Positions 1 to 8,649 of a DNA stretch of 64,000 bases are shown here, piece after piece (the stretch's first letter is position 1; the number at the start of each line of letters is the position of its first letter). Source of the DNA: Rickettsiales bacterium (GTDB lineage: Bacteria > Pseudomonadota > Alphaproteobacteria > Rickettsiales > Midichloriaceae). The notes beneath the pieces were generated by a model, which was not told where the DNA came from, did not search any database, and saw only the letters and a program-made list of their open reading frames with translations. The stretch is from positions 529,693 through 593,692 of the forward strand of contig JALQUO010000001.1 in the NCBI GenBank assembly GCA_023263785.1, given 5' to 3'. A program made the position numbers and the translations under genes.

Positions 1-531
1 GATGCAAATGAAATGTTTTTGAACATAGATCTGGATAAGAAAGGAAGCTTTGGTGTAAAAGACATGACAGTTGATTGGGGTAGTCAGAGAGTTGAGTATG
101 ATACAACCCAAAATGCTACTTTCTACATTCCAAATACACCAATAAATTTTTCATTTGTTTCTTCTGAGGATGATTATCGGATTGTACTTGATGTTAACTA
201 TGTTGCATGTAATACCTATTGCACATCATTCAAGGGGCAGATAATTCACAGTAGCAGCAAGTCAAGCAGCTTGCTTTATATGATTCTAGTTGCTCTTGCA
301 GGTGGTTTTATACTGAATTTTATGCCATGTGTGCTTCCAGTCATATTCATGAAGTTCATGTATATATCAAAAAAGTCAAAAAGAGATTTAAATGCAATTA
401 AGAGAGAGATATTAACAATATTTCTAGGGATATTGTGTTCATTTTTTGTTCTTGCTCTTTTGACAATGGTTGCGAAGTATTTTGGGAGAGCAGCTGGATG
501 GGGCTGCACTTTCAAAAACCTTTCTTCATAG
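1..531 (+). pseudogene. dsbD: dsbD, upstream part (5' end outside window, frameshifted)
   Basis: This is the N-terminal and first membrane part of a DsbD-type thiol:disulfide interchange protein, which carries electrons from cytoplasmic thioredoxin to periplasmic proteins. The reading frame is open from base 1, so the true start lies upstream. It shows a periplasmic domain with a Cys-rich stretch (ACNTYC), then the first helices with the N-F-M-P-C-V-L-P motif typical of the DsbD transmembrane core. The frame stops at 529-531, but the family sequence continues in another frame from 504. One base is missing in the G run at 500-503: after A-G-W-G the homologous L-H-F-Q-K-P follows in frame 3. 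Either a real mutation or a sequencing indel explains this. Confidence 0.8.
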
Positions 532-1418
532 GATTTTTATCTTTGGTGACTGGAGTCGCAGCAATTAACTTACTTGGTTTAATAGACTTTGGAACTCCAA
601 AAGTTATTCAAAAGTTATTGGATAGATTTGACAGTAATAGTTTCTCTTCAGATTTCCTACATGGAGTATTTATAGTATTGCTCGCAACACCATGTACAGC
701 GCCATTTCTAACAACAGCAGTTGCTTTCTGCTTATCTCAAAATTCAGAGGCAATACTTTTTATATATTCTGCAATAGGACTTGGTTTAGGATTGCCTTAT
801 ATTATTATTGCCCTATTTCCTAAGGTAATGAAGCTTCTTCCAAAGCCAGGTGGTTGGATGGAGAGATTTAAGTTCATAACAGCTATTCCATTTGCCTTGA
901 CATCTGCATGGCTTTTGTATGTACTTTTGTATCAAGTCAATAGCTTCTATGCTGTTAGTTTATTTTGTTTTTTAATTTCATTACCAATAATTTTTAGGAG
1001 ATTTAAATTAGGAATCATTCTGGTTGCGATATTGATTACTGGATCATTTAAACTTACAGAGGGGTTTGAGTTAAATGATAGAATTGAACCACAGAAAATA
1101 CATGACGAGATTGAAGCAGAAAAAGCAGTAATTGTTAATGTGACTGCTAAGTGGTGTATAACATGCAAGGTAAATGATAAGTTTATCTTTAATAACAAAG
1201 AGATAATAGAAAAACTTGATGCAGAAGGAGTTGTTTTGGCAATAATTGACTACACAAACCAATCAGATGAAATAGATGAATTCATAAAAAAGAACAAAAG
1301 ATCAGGCATTCCTTTGACAATTGTATATGGACCTAATGCAAAAGATGGTATAATCCTACCAGTGATTTTCAGTAAAGATGATTTGTTTAAAGCACTAGAG
1401 AAAGCCAAAAAGATGTAA
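504..1418 (+). pseudogene. dsbD: dsbD, downstream part (membrane core and thioredoxin domain)
   Basis: This is the continuation of DsbD in the third frame, about 304 codons. It holds the remaining membrane helices, including the second core cysteine motif (A-T-P-C-T-A-P-F), and ends in a periplasmic thioredoxin-like domain with the redox motif W-C-I-T-C-K near 1152-1169. All conserved cysteines of the family are present across the two parts, so the protein would be complete if the frame were restored. A GTG at 435 could in principle start this part alone, but that would drop the first helix pair. The stop at 1418 lies 3 bases before smpB, so the two are probably cotranscribed. Confidence 0.8.
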
Positions 1419-1421
1419 GAA

Positions 1422-1904
1422 ATGTCAAAGAAAGCAACAATTTATGAGAAAAATATCAGGTCTTTAATAGCTAGTAACAACAAAGCATACTTTGATTATT
1501 TCATAGAGGACATATATGAAGCTGGAATTGTCCTCAAAGGCACAGAAGTTAAGTCTTTAAGGCATAACAAACCAAGTCTCGTTGAAGCTCATGCCTCAAG
1601 TGATAATGGTGAAATTTTTGTTTATAATTTACATATCAGTGAATATGAACATGGGAATCGTCAGAATCACTATCCAAAGAGGCCTAAAAAACTTCTCCTA
1701 CATAAAAATGAGATAAATAAGCTAATAGGGGTTACAGAGAGAAAAGGAATGACACTAGTAATACTAAAAATGTACTTCAATAATAAAAACAAAGTCAAAG
1801 TACTTCTTGGTGTTGCAAAAGGAAAGAAGCTTCATGATAAAAGAGAATCGATAAAGCAAAGAGATTGGGAGAGAAGTAAAGCAAAGGTTATGAAGGATGT
1901 TTAG
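1422..1904 (+). CDS. smpB: SsrA-binding protein SmpB
   Basis: SmpB binds tmRNA and delivers it to stalled ribosomes in trans-translation. The 160-residue length is normal. Family hallmarks are visible: the early block N-K-A-Y-F-D-Y, the G-I-V-L-K-G-T-E-V-K-S-L-R strand, H-I-S-E-Y near the middle, and the C-terminal G-K-K-L-H-D-K-R followed by a basic tail (W-E-R-S-K-A-K) that enters the mRNA channel. It starts 3 bases after dsbD and overlaps the end of the convergent nucleotidyltransferase gene by 4 bases. The tmRNA gene itself was not found in this window. Confidence 0.96.
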   Translation: MSKKATIYEKNIRSLIASNNKAYFDYFIEDIYEAGIVLKGTEVKSLRHNKPSLVEAHASSDNGEIFVYNLHISEYEHGNRQNHYPKRPKKLLLHKNEINKLIGVTERKGMTLVILKMYFNNKNKVKVLLGVAKGKKLHDKRESIKQRDWERSKAKVMKDV

Positions 1905-2620
1905 CTTTTTTTGCTGGAATAACCATCCCAAAGTAAACCTCCATACCTCAAAAGAATCTTTTGTACTAATAGCTCTAGCCTACAGGTTTTTCCATTCCGG
2001 AATACCTCTGAAAAAACATCATTGAATTCTTTTGCAAGAAGATTATCCTCATCTGATAAATAACGGATCAGATTTTTACCACTAGCACACCATTTTCCTT
2101 GTGCTCTAAAGTAAAATTGACCTAATGCCTCAAGCAGCCATGCTGCAGATGCCATCTTTTCCTCATATGAAGCTGGGTATTTAATATCATCTAAAGCATC
2201 TGTAATAAGAAATCTTTCCTTATCAATTTGATCTTTATCCCATAAAGATGGGCCTAAATCTATAGATTTTTGAGCGATGAACTTAACTCTTTGAGTAAAT
2301 TCACTTTTATCTAAAATTTCATCTCCATTGATAATCATATGAGCTAGTCCTGTAATACCATTCCCAATTCTTGATTCTTCAAAAAAATAACTCAGCGTAT
2401 CAAAATCATGGATAAATGTATCAATAGGCCAACCATCATAAATAAATGCTTCACGATAAGCATTTTGAAGTGATTCAAACACAATGATTAAATCTAGATC
2501 AGAGCTCTCTGTAGCTTGGTTTTTATTAACAGATCCTGCCCAGATAACACTCTTAGCTTGAGGATATCTTTTTGATATTAGTTTTTTAATAGTGAGCAGT
2601 GGATCTTGTTTTTCGATCAT
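1901..2620 (-). CDS. Nucleotidyltransferase-domain protein
   Basis: A 239-residue protein of the DNA polymerase beta-like nucleotidyltransferase superfamily. The N-terminal third has the signature G-S-V-N-K-N-Q-A-T-E-S-S-D-L-D-L (about residues 29-44), in which the two aspartates would bind the metal. A further acidic residue follows in P-I-D-T-F. The C-terminal part is alpha-helical, as in stand-alone NTases related to aminoglycoside nucleotidyltransferases. The substrate cannot be told from the sequence. It lies between convergent smpB and codirectional tolB, 14 bases from the latter's stop. Confidence 0.7.
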   Translation of the reverse strand: MIEKQDPLLTIKKLISKRYPQAKSVIWAGSVNKNQATESSDLDLIIVFESLQNAYREAFIYDGWPIDTFIHDFDTLSYFFEESRIGNGITGLAHMIINGDEILDKSEFTQRVKFIAQKSIDLGPSLWDKDQIDKERFLITDALDDIKYPASYEEKMASAAWLLEALGQFYFRAQGKWCASGKNLIRYLSDEDNLLAKEFNDVFSEVFRNGKTCRLELLVQKILLRYGGLLWDGYSSKKS

Positions 2621-2634
2621 AAATTATATACTAT

Positions 2635-3939
2635 CTACTGTAATAATCTAGACCAAGCAGGATCAGAAGCTGTACCTGGTGTCTTAACACGCCTCTCATT
2701 GTACCCAGTGATATCAACCTTATGGATGTAGTTCTGTCCGTTTCTGTACTCACGTGAGAACATTATAACTCTTCCATTAGGAGACCAAGTCGGTCCTTCA
2801 TCTAACCAGCTTGTTGTTAGCATTCTTTCACCACTTCCATCAGGTCTCATGAGCCCTATATAGAAATTACCTCTTTCGAACTTAGTAAAGGCTATAAAAT
2901 CACCTCTAGGAGACCAAACTGGATCTGCATAGTTTCCTCTACCAAAGCTTATTCTTCTGATGCCTGAGCCATCTCTATTCATAACATAAAGAGCCCTAGG
3001 ACCATCTCTGTCAGAGTTAAATACTATGTGTCGTCCGTCTGGTGAATATGTTGGAGATGTGCTTATTGTACCTGGGACTCCAGTTATCATCTTCATAGTA
3101 CTACTTCTGAGATTTACTTCATATATTGATGTCGTACCGTTTCGAGCTATCGACATAATCAGGTAGTTTCCATCCGGTGAGAATCTAGGAGCGAATGACA
3201 TTCCTTTAAAGTTTCCAACTAACTTTCTTGATCCAGTAGCAAGATCAAATAGGAAGACCTGAGGAATGTTATTTGAATAAGAGATATAAGCTATCCTATG
3301 ACTTGATGGATCAAACCTTGGGGTTAATGCCATTCTCCTACCATCACTTAGGGTTTGGACATTACCACCATCCTGATCCATTATAGCAAGTTTTTTTACT
3401 TTTCTTTTACCGGATCCTGATTCCATTATGAATACAACACGTGAGTCAAAATAACCTTGTTCCCCTGTGAGATTTGTATAGATCTTATCAGCTATCTTGT
3501 GAGCTGCTCTGCTCCATCCAGATCTCTTAACTTTATAGCTCATTCCTTCAACAAGAGTTTGACCATATGGGTCCCATATCTTAACTGACACCTTTATTTC
3601 ATCACCAGAGGTGTTTTCTATTTGTCCAACTACTAAAACTGTTGAGTTTATCTTTCTCCAGTTAGAGAAATTCGGTTGTTTTATGAAAGATGTTTGTTCA
3701 AGGAAAGCTTTTTTATCTATTAATTTAAATAGTCCTGATCCTTCAAGGTCATTTGCTATTGTTGTGAATATTTTCTTACCTATGTCCTGATCTCCCTGGA
3801 ATTCAGTGATTGCTATTGGCATTGGATCTATCTGCCCCTGTGTGATATCTATTTTCACTAAAGCTTCAGATTCGCTAGAGCTAAAGAAAAACATAGCTAT
3901 AGGCAGTAAAAAAAGAATTAATTTTTTACTTTTGTGCAT
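2635..3939 (-). CDS. tolB: Tol-Pal system beta-propeller protein TolB
   Basis: TolB is the periplasmic beta-propeller of the Tol-Pal envelope system, which links the inner-membrane TolQRA complex to Pal and helps constrict the outer membrane at division. The sequence shows a signal peptide, an N-terminal alpha/beta domain, and at least five propeller blades marked by PD40 repeats (P-R-F-S-P-D-G, P-T-Y-S-P-D-G, P-V-W-S-P-R-G, P-T-W-S-P-N-G). I chose the ATG at 3939 (434 residues) because the basic N-terminus M-H-K-S-K-K leads straight into the signal peptide. A TTG at 3966 would add nine residues. tolQ, tolR, tolA and pal are not next to it. Confidence 0.95.
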   Translation of the reverse strand: MHKSKKLILFLLPIAMFFFSSSESEALVKIDITQGQIDPMPIAITEFQGDQDIGKKIFTTIANDLEGSGLFKLIDKKAFLEQTSFIKQPNFSNWRKINSTVLVVGQIENTSGDEIKVSVKIWDPYGQTLVEGMSYKVKRSGWSRAAHKIADKIYTNLTGEQGYFDSRVVFIMESGSGKRKVKKLAIMDQDGGNVQTLSDGRRMALTPRFDPSSHRIAYISYSNNIPQVFLFDLATGSRKLVGNFKGMSFAPRFSPDGNYLIMSIARNGTTSIYEVNLRSSTMKMITGVPGTISTSPTYSPDGRHIVFNSDRDGPRALYVMNRDGSGIRRISFGRGNYADPVWSPRGDFIAFTKFERGNFYIGLMRPDGSGERMLTTSWLDEGPTWSPNGRVIMFSREYRNGQNYIHKVDITGYNERRVKTPGTASDPAWSRLLQ

Positions 3940-4012
3940 GTTGTTGTGATTATGATTTTTGAACAAGTATTATATACTATATAGAATAAATTTATAAGAT
4001 AAAATTAAAAAA

Positions 4013-4645
4013 ATGAAAAAAACAATCAGATCATTTGGGAGAACCAAAGGTCATAAGTTGAGTGATAATCAACAGAAAGTTCTTGAGGGGTTTTTACCGA
4101 AAATCAGACCCACTAAAGAAGTAAGGCAATCTAAAGACATATGGCTTGAAATTGGCTTCGGTGCAGGTGAGCATCTAATTCAATTGATAGAAGAGAGACA
4201 AGATGAAAAACAGGTAATCATAGGATGTGAGCCATATATAAACGGAGCAGTAAAGGTTATAAAATATATAGCTGAGAATCATATAAAAAATGTTTTTATA
4301 TTCGATGGAGATGCAAGAGAGATTCTTGATGAAATAAATTCAATTGAAAGGTGTTACATTCTTTTTCCTGATCCTTGGCCTAAAAAAAGACATCATAAAA
4401 GAAGGATTATTCAGAAAGAATTTGTGCAAAATCTCATAGGTAAAGTCTCTGGATCTCTTGTGATTGCAACAGATCATCAAAAATACTCTGAATGGATAAA
4501 AGATTGCCTTGATGGTTTAAAATATGAACAAATGCAGTTTGAAACACAGGATGAATGCGCAAAAGAGGGGATTTTAACAAGATACTGTCAAAAAGCATTA
4601 TCATCTTCTGAAAAAATAAATTTATTCAAAATAATAAAAGAATAA
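4013..4645 (+). CDS. trmB: tRNA (guanine-N7-)-methyltransferase TrmB
   Basis: TrmB makes m7G46 in the variable loop of tRNAs using S-adenosylmethionine. The 210-residue protein has the SAM-binding motif I-G-F-G-A-G-E-H and the family signature D-P-W-P-K-K-R-H-H-K-R-R, which contacts the tRNA. The gene begins ATG followed by a run of seven A in codons 2-4 and is intact, which matters for judging the frameshifts elsewhere. It is divergent from tolB and followed by a TatD gene after 3 bases, so both are probably one transcript. Confidence 0.95.
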   Translation: MKKTIRSFGRTKGHKLSDNQQKVLEGFLPKIRPTKEVRQSKDIWLEIGFGAGEHLIQLIEERQDEKQVIIGCEPYINGAVKVIKYIAENHIKNVFIFDGDAREILDEINSIERCYILFPDPWPKKRHHKRRIIQKEFVQNLIGKVSGSLVIATDHQKYSEWIKDCLDGLKYEQMQFETQDECAKEGILTRYCQKALSSSEKINLFKIIKE

Positions 4646-4648
4646 TCT

Positions 4649-5446
4649 ATGAGAAAATATCTAGTTGATAGTCACTGCCACCTTAATTATCCTGGTCTTT
4701 ATGATGAAGTTTCAAATGTGATTTCAGAAGCAAACACAAGTGGAGTAAAGATACTGCAGACAATATGCACTAAAATGAGTGAGGTCGATACATTAAGAAG
4801 GATCTGTAATAATTATTCAAATATTTTCTATTCTGTTGGTGTTCATCCTTTACATTCTCATGAGAGTCAAATTGTAACTGCTCCTGAGTTAATTAAGTTA
4901 GTTCAATCTGACAAAAAAATAATTGGCATAGGTGAGACTGGGCTTGATTATTATAAAGCATCAGATGAAAGTATTTTAAAAATCCAAAGAGAAAGCTTTG
5001 ACAACCATATAACAGCAGCACAAGTAACTGGTATTCCTCTAATAATCCACACGAGAGACGCTGAAAGTGATACTTATGACATGCTGTCTAATAATATGAT
5101 AAAAAATCAATTCTCGGGTGTTTTACATTGTTTTACAGGCTCAATGGAGCTTGCAATGAAAGTTGTTGAACTTGGATTATATGTTTCAGCTTCTGGAATA
5201 ATTACCTTTAAAAATGCAGATGAAATACGAGAGGTTTTTAAAAAATTACCACTTGAAAGAATTTTAATTGAAACTGACTCTCCATTTCTTGCACCAGTAC
5301 CATACAGAGGAAAGGCAAATAAACCAAGTTATGTTGTTGAGGTTGCTAGATGTTTGTCTGAAATCAGAGATATAGAATTTGATGATGTTGTAAAATCAAC
5401 AACTAGAAACTTTCATACCCTCTTTAAGAGGGCTGAAGTTATTTAA
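4649..5446 (+). CDS. TatD family metal-dependent deoxyribonuclease
   Basis: A 265-residue TIM-barrel hydrolase of the TatD family. Members are metal-dependent DNases or exonucleases, and some also act in D-Tyr-tRNA quality control. Metal-ligand motifs are in place: D-S-H-C-H-L at the N-terminus, G-E-T-G-L-D-Y-Y, P-L-I-I-H-T-R, L-H-C-F-T-G and I-E-T-D-S-P-F-L-A-P. Length and motif order match the YcfH/TatD type often found next to metG and holB. Here it follows trmB by 3 bases and converges on rpsB, with only one base between the stops. Confidence 0.93.
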   Translation: MRKYLVDSHCHLNYPGLYDEVSNVISEANTSGVKILQTICTKMSEVDTLRRICNNYSNIFYSVGVHPLHSHESQIVTAPELIKLVQSDKKIIGIGETGLDYYKASDESILKIQRESFDNHITAAQVTGIPLIIHTRDAESDTYDMLSNNMIKNQFSGVLHCFTGSMELAMKVVELGLYVSASGIITFKNADEIREVFKKLPLERILIETDSPFLAPVPYRGKANKPSYVVEVARCLSEIRDIEFDDVVKSTTRNFHTLFKRAEVI

Positions 5447-5447
5447 T

Positions 5448-6302
5448 TTAAGCCTCTACTGTTGGAGCTTTTTTGCTTGTCTTTAATTTAGAAATGTTGT
5501 TTTTATTTCTATTGTTATTGTTGTGATTGCTAGGTTTCTTTGCTGTAAGGCTTTTTAGAACTGATATGTCTGTGTTTTTTTCATCTATATCGGTAATGTT
5601 AGCAGCAGCAAGAGCTTCATGAGTTCCAGCAAGTGATGCATCAGCAGCAAGAGTTAGGAAGATCTCAATTGATTTACGTGCATCGTCATTTCCAGGAATT
5701 ACGTAATCTATCTCAGTTGGATTACTATTTGTATCAACTACTGAACAAACTTCTATACCCATTTTATTAGCTTCTGTGATTGCACCACGATGCTTCTGAG
5801 CGTCAACAACGAAGATCATATCAGGTAGACCGCCCATACTTCTGATACCACCAAGAACAGAGTTAAGTTTGTCAAACTTTCTTTGGATTAACAATCTTTC
5901 TTTTTTCTTGAATGCTGCCTCATCTTGTTTTAGAAGGTTTTCACATTCTTCCATCTTCTTGACTGATGCTGAAACTGTTTGCCAGTTACTAAGCATCCCA
6001 CCTAACCAGCGTTTATTGATGTAATACTGACCACATCTTGCTGCTTGCTCTGCAACGATATCAGCTGAGTTCTTCTTTGTTGATACGAATAATATACGAC
6101 CATTTTTTGCAGCAACAGATTTGATTGCAAATAGCGCCTTGTCAAGCATTCTAGCTGTTTGCTCAAGATCTATGATGTGAACTTTATTTTTAATTCCATA
6201 GATGTACTGAGCCATCTTTGGATTCCATCTATTTTTCTTGTGGCCGTAATGTACTCCGCTTTCAAGGAGTTTTTTAACTGTAAAGAGTTTTCCGTAAAAC
6301 AT
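5448..6302 (-). CDS. rpsB: 30S ribosomal protein S2
   Basis: Ribosomal protein S2, recognised by G-V-H-Y-G-H-K-K-N-R-W-N-P-K-M near the N-terminus, the R-W-L-G-G-M-L-S-N-W block and the P-D-M-I-F-V-V-D motif. At 284 residues it is longer than usual because of a Lys/Asn-rich C-terminal tail of about 45 residues after the last conserved helix. tsf, its usual operon partner, lies 8 kb away at 14073. A folded leader lies upstream (6332-6375), in keeping with the S2 autoregulation known in other bacteria. Confidence 0.97.
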   Translation of the reverse strand: MFYGKLFTVKKLLESGVHYGHKKNRWNPKMAQYIYGIKNKVHIIDLEQTARMLDKALFAIKSVAAKNGRILFVSTKKNSADIVAEQAARCGQYYINKRWLGGMLSNWQTVSASVKKMEECENLLKQDEAAFKKKERLLIQRKFDKLNSVLGGIRSMGGLPDMIFVVDAQKHRGAITEANKMGIEVCSVVDTNSNPTEIDYVIPGNDDARKSIEIFLTLAADASLAGTHEALAAANITDIDEKNTDISVLKSLTAKKPSNHNNNNRNKNNISKLKTSKKAPTVEA

Positions 6303-6331
6303 TTTTTTTATTTTTATTTTGGTTTTGCCTC

Positions 6332-6375
6332 TACAAGCTGGCTAGGAACTCACCTAACACCAAAATGTGCTTGTA
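6332..6375 (-). promoter_or_regulatory. Candidate rpsB leader stem-loop
   Basis: Upstream of rpsB on the minus strand a perfect 7-bp stem (TACAAGC at 6332-6338 with GCTTGTA at 6369-6375) encloses inner pairings TGG/CCA and TAGG/CCTA. It ends 30 bases before the rpsB start codon. Ribosomal-protein genes are often controlled by such leaders, and S2 autoregulation is known elsewhere. The assignment here is inference from position and pairing. Confidence 0.4.
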
Positions 6376-6393
6376 TGTGACGTTAAATTTTAC

Positions 6394-6666
6394 TTAAGCT
6401 TTTTGCTCAAGTTGTTTTAGCATTTGGCATAGTCTGCTGACTTTGCGAGCTGCTGTATTGAGGTGATAAACACCTTTGCTTACGCTTTTCATTATCTCTG
6501 CCTCAGCTTTTCTGAAAGCTGTTGTAGATTCTTCTAAGTTATGAGTCTTAAGAGCGTTTTTGAAGTGTGTAATGAATGTTTTGACACGACTCTTAACGCT
6601 TTTATTTCTAGCGGCTCTTTTGAGAGACTGCCTATGAGCTTTTTCTGCTGATTTATGATTTGCCAT
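6394..6666 (-). CDS. rpsT: 30S ribosomal protein S20
   Basis: Ribosomal protein S20, a small all-helical protein that binds 16S rRNA early in 30S assembly. The 90-residue basic sequence starts M-A-N-H-K-S-A-E-K and carries the typical R-Q-S-L-K-R-A-A-R-N-K-S block and a C-terminal helix with the conserved A-A-R-K-V-S-R-L. It is expressed in the same direction as rpsD upstream, with 16 bases between them. That pairing is not the usual arrangement. Confidence 0.96.
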   Translation of the reverse strand: MANHKSAEKAHRQSLKRAARNKSVKSRVKTFITHFKNALKTHNLEESTTAFRKAEAEIMKSVSKGVYHLNTAARKVSRLCQMLKQLEQKA

Positions 6667-6682
6667 ATTCTATAAAATTTTA

Positions 6683-7303
6683 TTATGATCTTGAGTAGAA
6701 CTCGATTACAAGATGAGGTTCCATTTTTGCTGCATAAGGTATTTCCTCAAAAGCTGGTACTTTTACATAAGTAGCAGACATATTTGGTACATCTAATGAA
6801 ATATAACTTGGCAAAGGACGCTCATTTGATGAAACTGATTCAATAACTAATTTCATTTGTTTTGCTTTATCAGTAAGTTCAACTACATCACCTGGTTTAA
6901 GAACATAGCTAGGAATATTTACCTTTCTATTATTTACTTTGACATGCTTGTGATTAACAAATTGTCTTGCAGCAAAGATTGTAGGGACAAGATTTGCACG
7001 GAATATAAAAGCATCTAGACGTGATTCCAAAAGACCAACAAGGCTCTCTACAGTATCACCTTTTCTTCTTGTTGCTTCTTTATAAATTCCACGGAATTGT
7101 TTCTCAGATACATCTCCATAATGTTCTCTCATTTTTTGTTTTGCTAGAAGCTGTACACCGTAGTCTGTTGATCTTTTACGACCCCTTCTTCCATGCATCC
7201 CTGGAGGATAATTTCTTGTATCGACACTGGCTCCTGGTCTACCCCAGATGTTCTCGCCAAGTCTTCTACAGATCTTTTGTTTGCTATTATGACGTTTTGA
7301 CAC
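6683..7303 (-). CDS. rpsD: 30S ribosomal protein S4
   Basis: Ribosomal protein S4, which binds the 5' domain of 16S rRNA and starts 30S assembly. The 206-residue sequence has the family N-terminus ([13 protein letters not shown]), the [12 protein letters not shown] block and an S4 RNA-binding domain (R-L-D-A-F-I-F-R-A to about residue 155). The start is GTG at 7303; no ATG fits and the next residues match the family start S-K-R. A promoter-like pair lies at 7355-7384. It probably heads a short transcript with rpsT. Confidence 0.96.
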   Translation of the reverse strand: MSKRHNSKQKICRRLGENIWGRPGASVDTRNYPPGMHGRRGRKRSTDYGVQLLAKQKMREHYGDVSEKQFRGIYKEATRRKGDTVESLVGLLESRLDAFIFRANLVPTIFAARQFVNHKHVKVNNRKVNIPSYVLKPGDVVELTDKAKQMKLVIESVSSNERPLPSYISLDVPNMSATYVKVPAFEEIPYAAKMEPHLVIEFYSRS

Positions 7304-7354
7304 TATTTACTATTTTTTTAGTTTTTTTATAAAAAATATTATTTTGACAAAGTA

Positions 7355-7384
7355 TATATACCACTAAATGTAACGCTATGTCCA
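7355..7384 (-). promoter_or_regulatory. Putative promoter for rpsD-rpsT
   Basis: On the minus strand TGGACA (7379-7384) and TATATA (7355-7360) are separated by 18 bases, close to the sigma-70 consensus. The expected start would be about 45 bases before the rpsD GTG. Pattern match only. Confidence 0.4.
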
Positions 7385-7418
7385 GATTGTTTAAGATAAC
7401 AAATTGGATTTTTATATT

Positions 7419-7910
7419 TTACTTGGTGTTTGCTGGTATATCCGCTATCACTTTTGTTTTAGAAATCACGATTTCTTCAGATGATTGTTTCTGTATATTC
7501 AATGCATTTTTTGCATTTTTCATCATTTGTTTTTCATCTCCGATTCTTCTTGCTTGTCTCTCAATTGATGTTCCTTTTAACTTAAGAGCGTGTTCACAAC
7601 CTTTCATTTTGTATAAAGCTCTTAGATAGTCAGCTCTATCTGAAAGGGTATATTCATTTCTCATTGCATCAAGCTTAACCATGGGTGTACAAGGGAAAAA
7701 CTTAGCAAAAACGTGAGGCTGTACATATCTCTCATTGACGTTTTTCATCCAGAACTCAGTTTCATTGATTGCATATATTATCTCCTGGCAATTCAATTTT
7801 TTGTCCTCAGGTTTTACTATGTAGTTCTCTGGCATGTATGAAGTTTTGCATCCACATGCACTCACAAGTGACCCAGTAGCAAATAAAATTAGGATTTCTT
7901 TGAGGTTCAT
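7419..7910 (-). CDS. Putative lipoprotein, function unknown
   Basis: A 163-residue protein with a lipoprotein signal peptide: a hydrophobic N-terminus and the lipobox L-V-S-A-C with the modified Cys near residue 19, followed by a second Cys (C-G-C). The mature part is charged, probably helical, and has further Cys residues. Known families were not recognised. The envelope location follows from the lipobox. It lies downstream of the rpsD promoter region on the same strand, but reads toward rpsD, and is divergent from cdsA. Confidence 0.7.
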   Translation of the reverse strand: MNLKEILILFATGSLVSACGCKTSYMPENYIVKPEDKKLNCQEIIYAINETEFWMKNVNERYVQPHVFAKFFPCTPMVKLDAMRNEYTLSDRADYLRALYKMKGCEHALKLKGTSIERQARRIGDEKQMMKNAKNALNIQKQSSEEIVISKTKVIADIPANTK

Positions 7911-7977
7911 CTGAAATTTTATTTTATTATTCTTTACATATCTTATACACTACATTTTTATTTTGAATAAAATTTTT

Positions 7978-8649
7978 ATGTTTTCAGATCAAGTAAAATC
8001 AAAATTCAAAAACAATGGACTTCTAAAAAGGAGCATTACTGCAGCTATTTTAGTGCCATTTGTTTTGTTTATGGTTTACCTAGGTGGTTTTCCATATATT
8101 TTAATGAATATTCTTTTTGTGTTAATTGGCCTCTCTGAGTTATTAAAAATGACAAAGACCAACAAACCTAATTGGAAGATATGGTTTTTTTCAGCTACAG
8201 GGACGATCATAGCATTTGCAACAAGTATGATCTACATAAGAGAAATAAGTTTGAATTTAACGCTTTTTGTGTTTTTAATTGTTTGGACAACTGACACATC
8301 AGCTTATTTCTGTGGGATAGTTATTGGTGGGAAGAAATTAGCACCAAAAATAAGTCCAGGGAAAACAATATCAGGCTTTTTAGGTGCTCTTGTTTTTGCT
8401 GCGATATTAGGTTTTATTTGTCATGTTACATCATTTGCTAAGATATACGAAAATCTCACACTGAGTGTTTTGAGTACAATTCTTATTTCATTATGTTCTC
8501 AGATAGGGGACTTAGCCGAATCTGCAATGAAAAGGAAATTTGAAGTCAAGGATAGCGGTAAGATACTTCCTGGACATGGTGGTTTGCTTGACAGATTTGA
8601 TGGTCTGTCGTTTGCAAGCATTGCTATGGTGTTGTTAATATCTCTTTGA
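7978..8649 (+). CDS. cdsA: Phosphatidate cytidylyltransferase CdsA
   Basis: CdsA makes CDP-diacylglycerol from phosphatidic acid and CTP in the inner membrane, the branch point to phosphatidylethanolamine and phosphatidylglycerol. The 223-residue protein has several hydrophobic helices and the family signature near the C-terminus (K-D-S-G-K-I-L-P-G-H-G-G-L-L-D-R-F-D), with S-P-G-K-T-I-S-G-F upstream. I chose the ATG at 7978. A TTG at 7963 would add five residues. uppS, the usual neighbour, is 5 kb away. The 3' end overlaps convergent glmM by 26 bases. Confidence 0.93.
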   Translation: MFSDQVKSKFKNNGLLKRSITAAILVPFVLFMVYLGGFPYILMNILFVLIGLSELLKMTKTNKPNWKIWFFSATGTIIAFATSMIYIREISLNLTLFVFLIVWTTDTSAYFCGIVIGGKKLAPKISPGKTISGFLGALVFAAILGFICHVTSFAKIYENLTLSVLSTILISLCSQIGDLAESAMKRKFEVKDSGKILPGHGGLLDRFDGLSFASIAMVLLISL

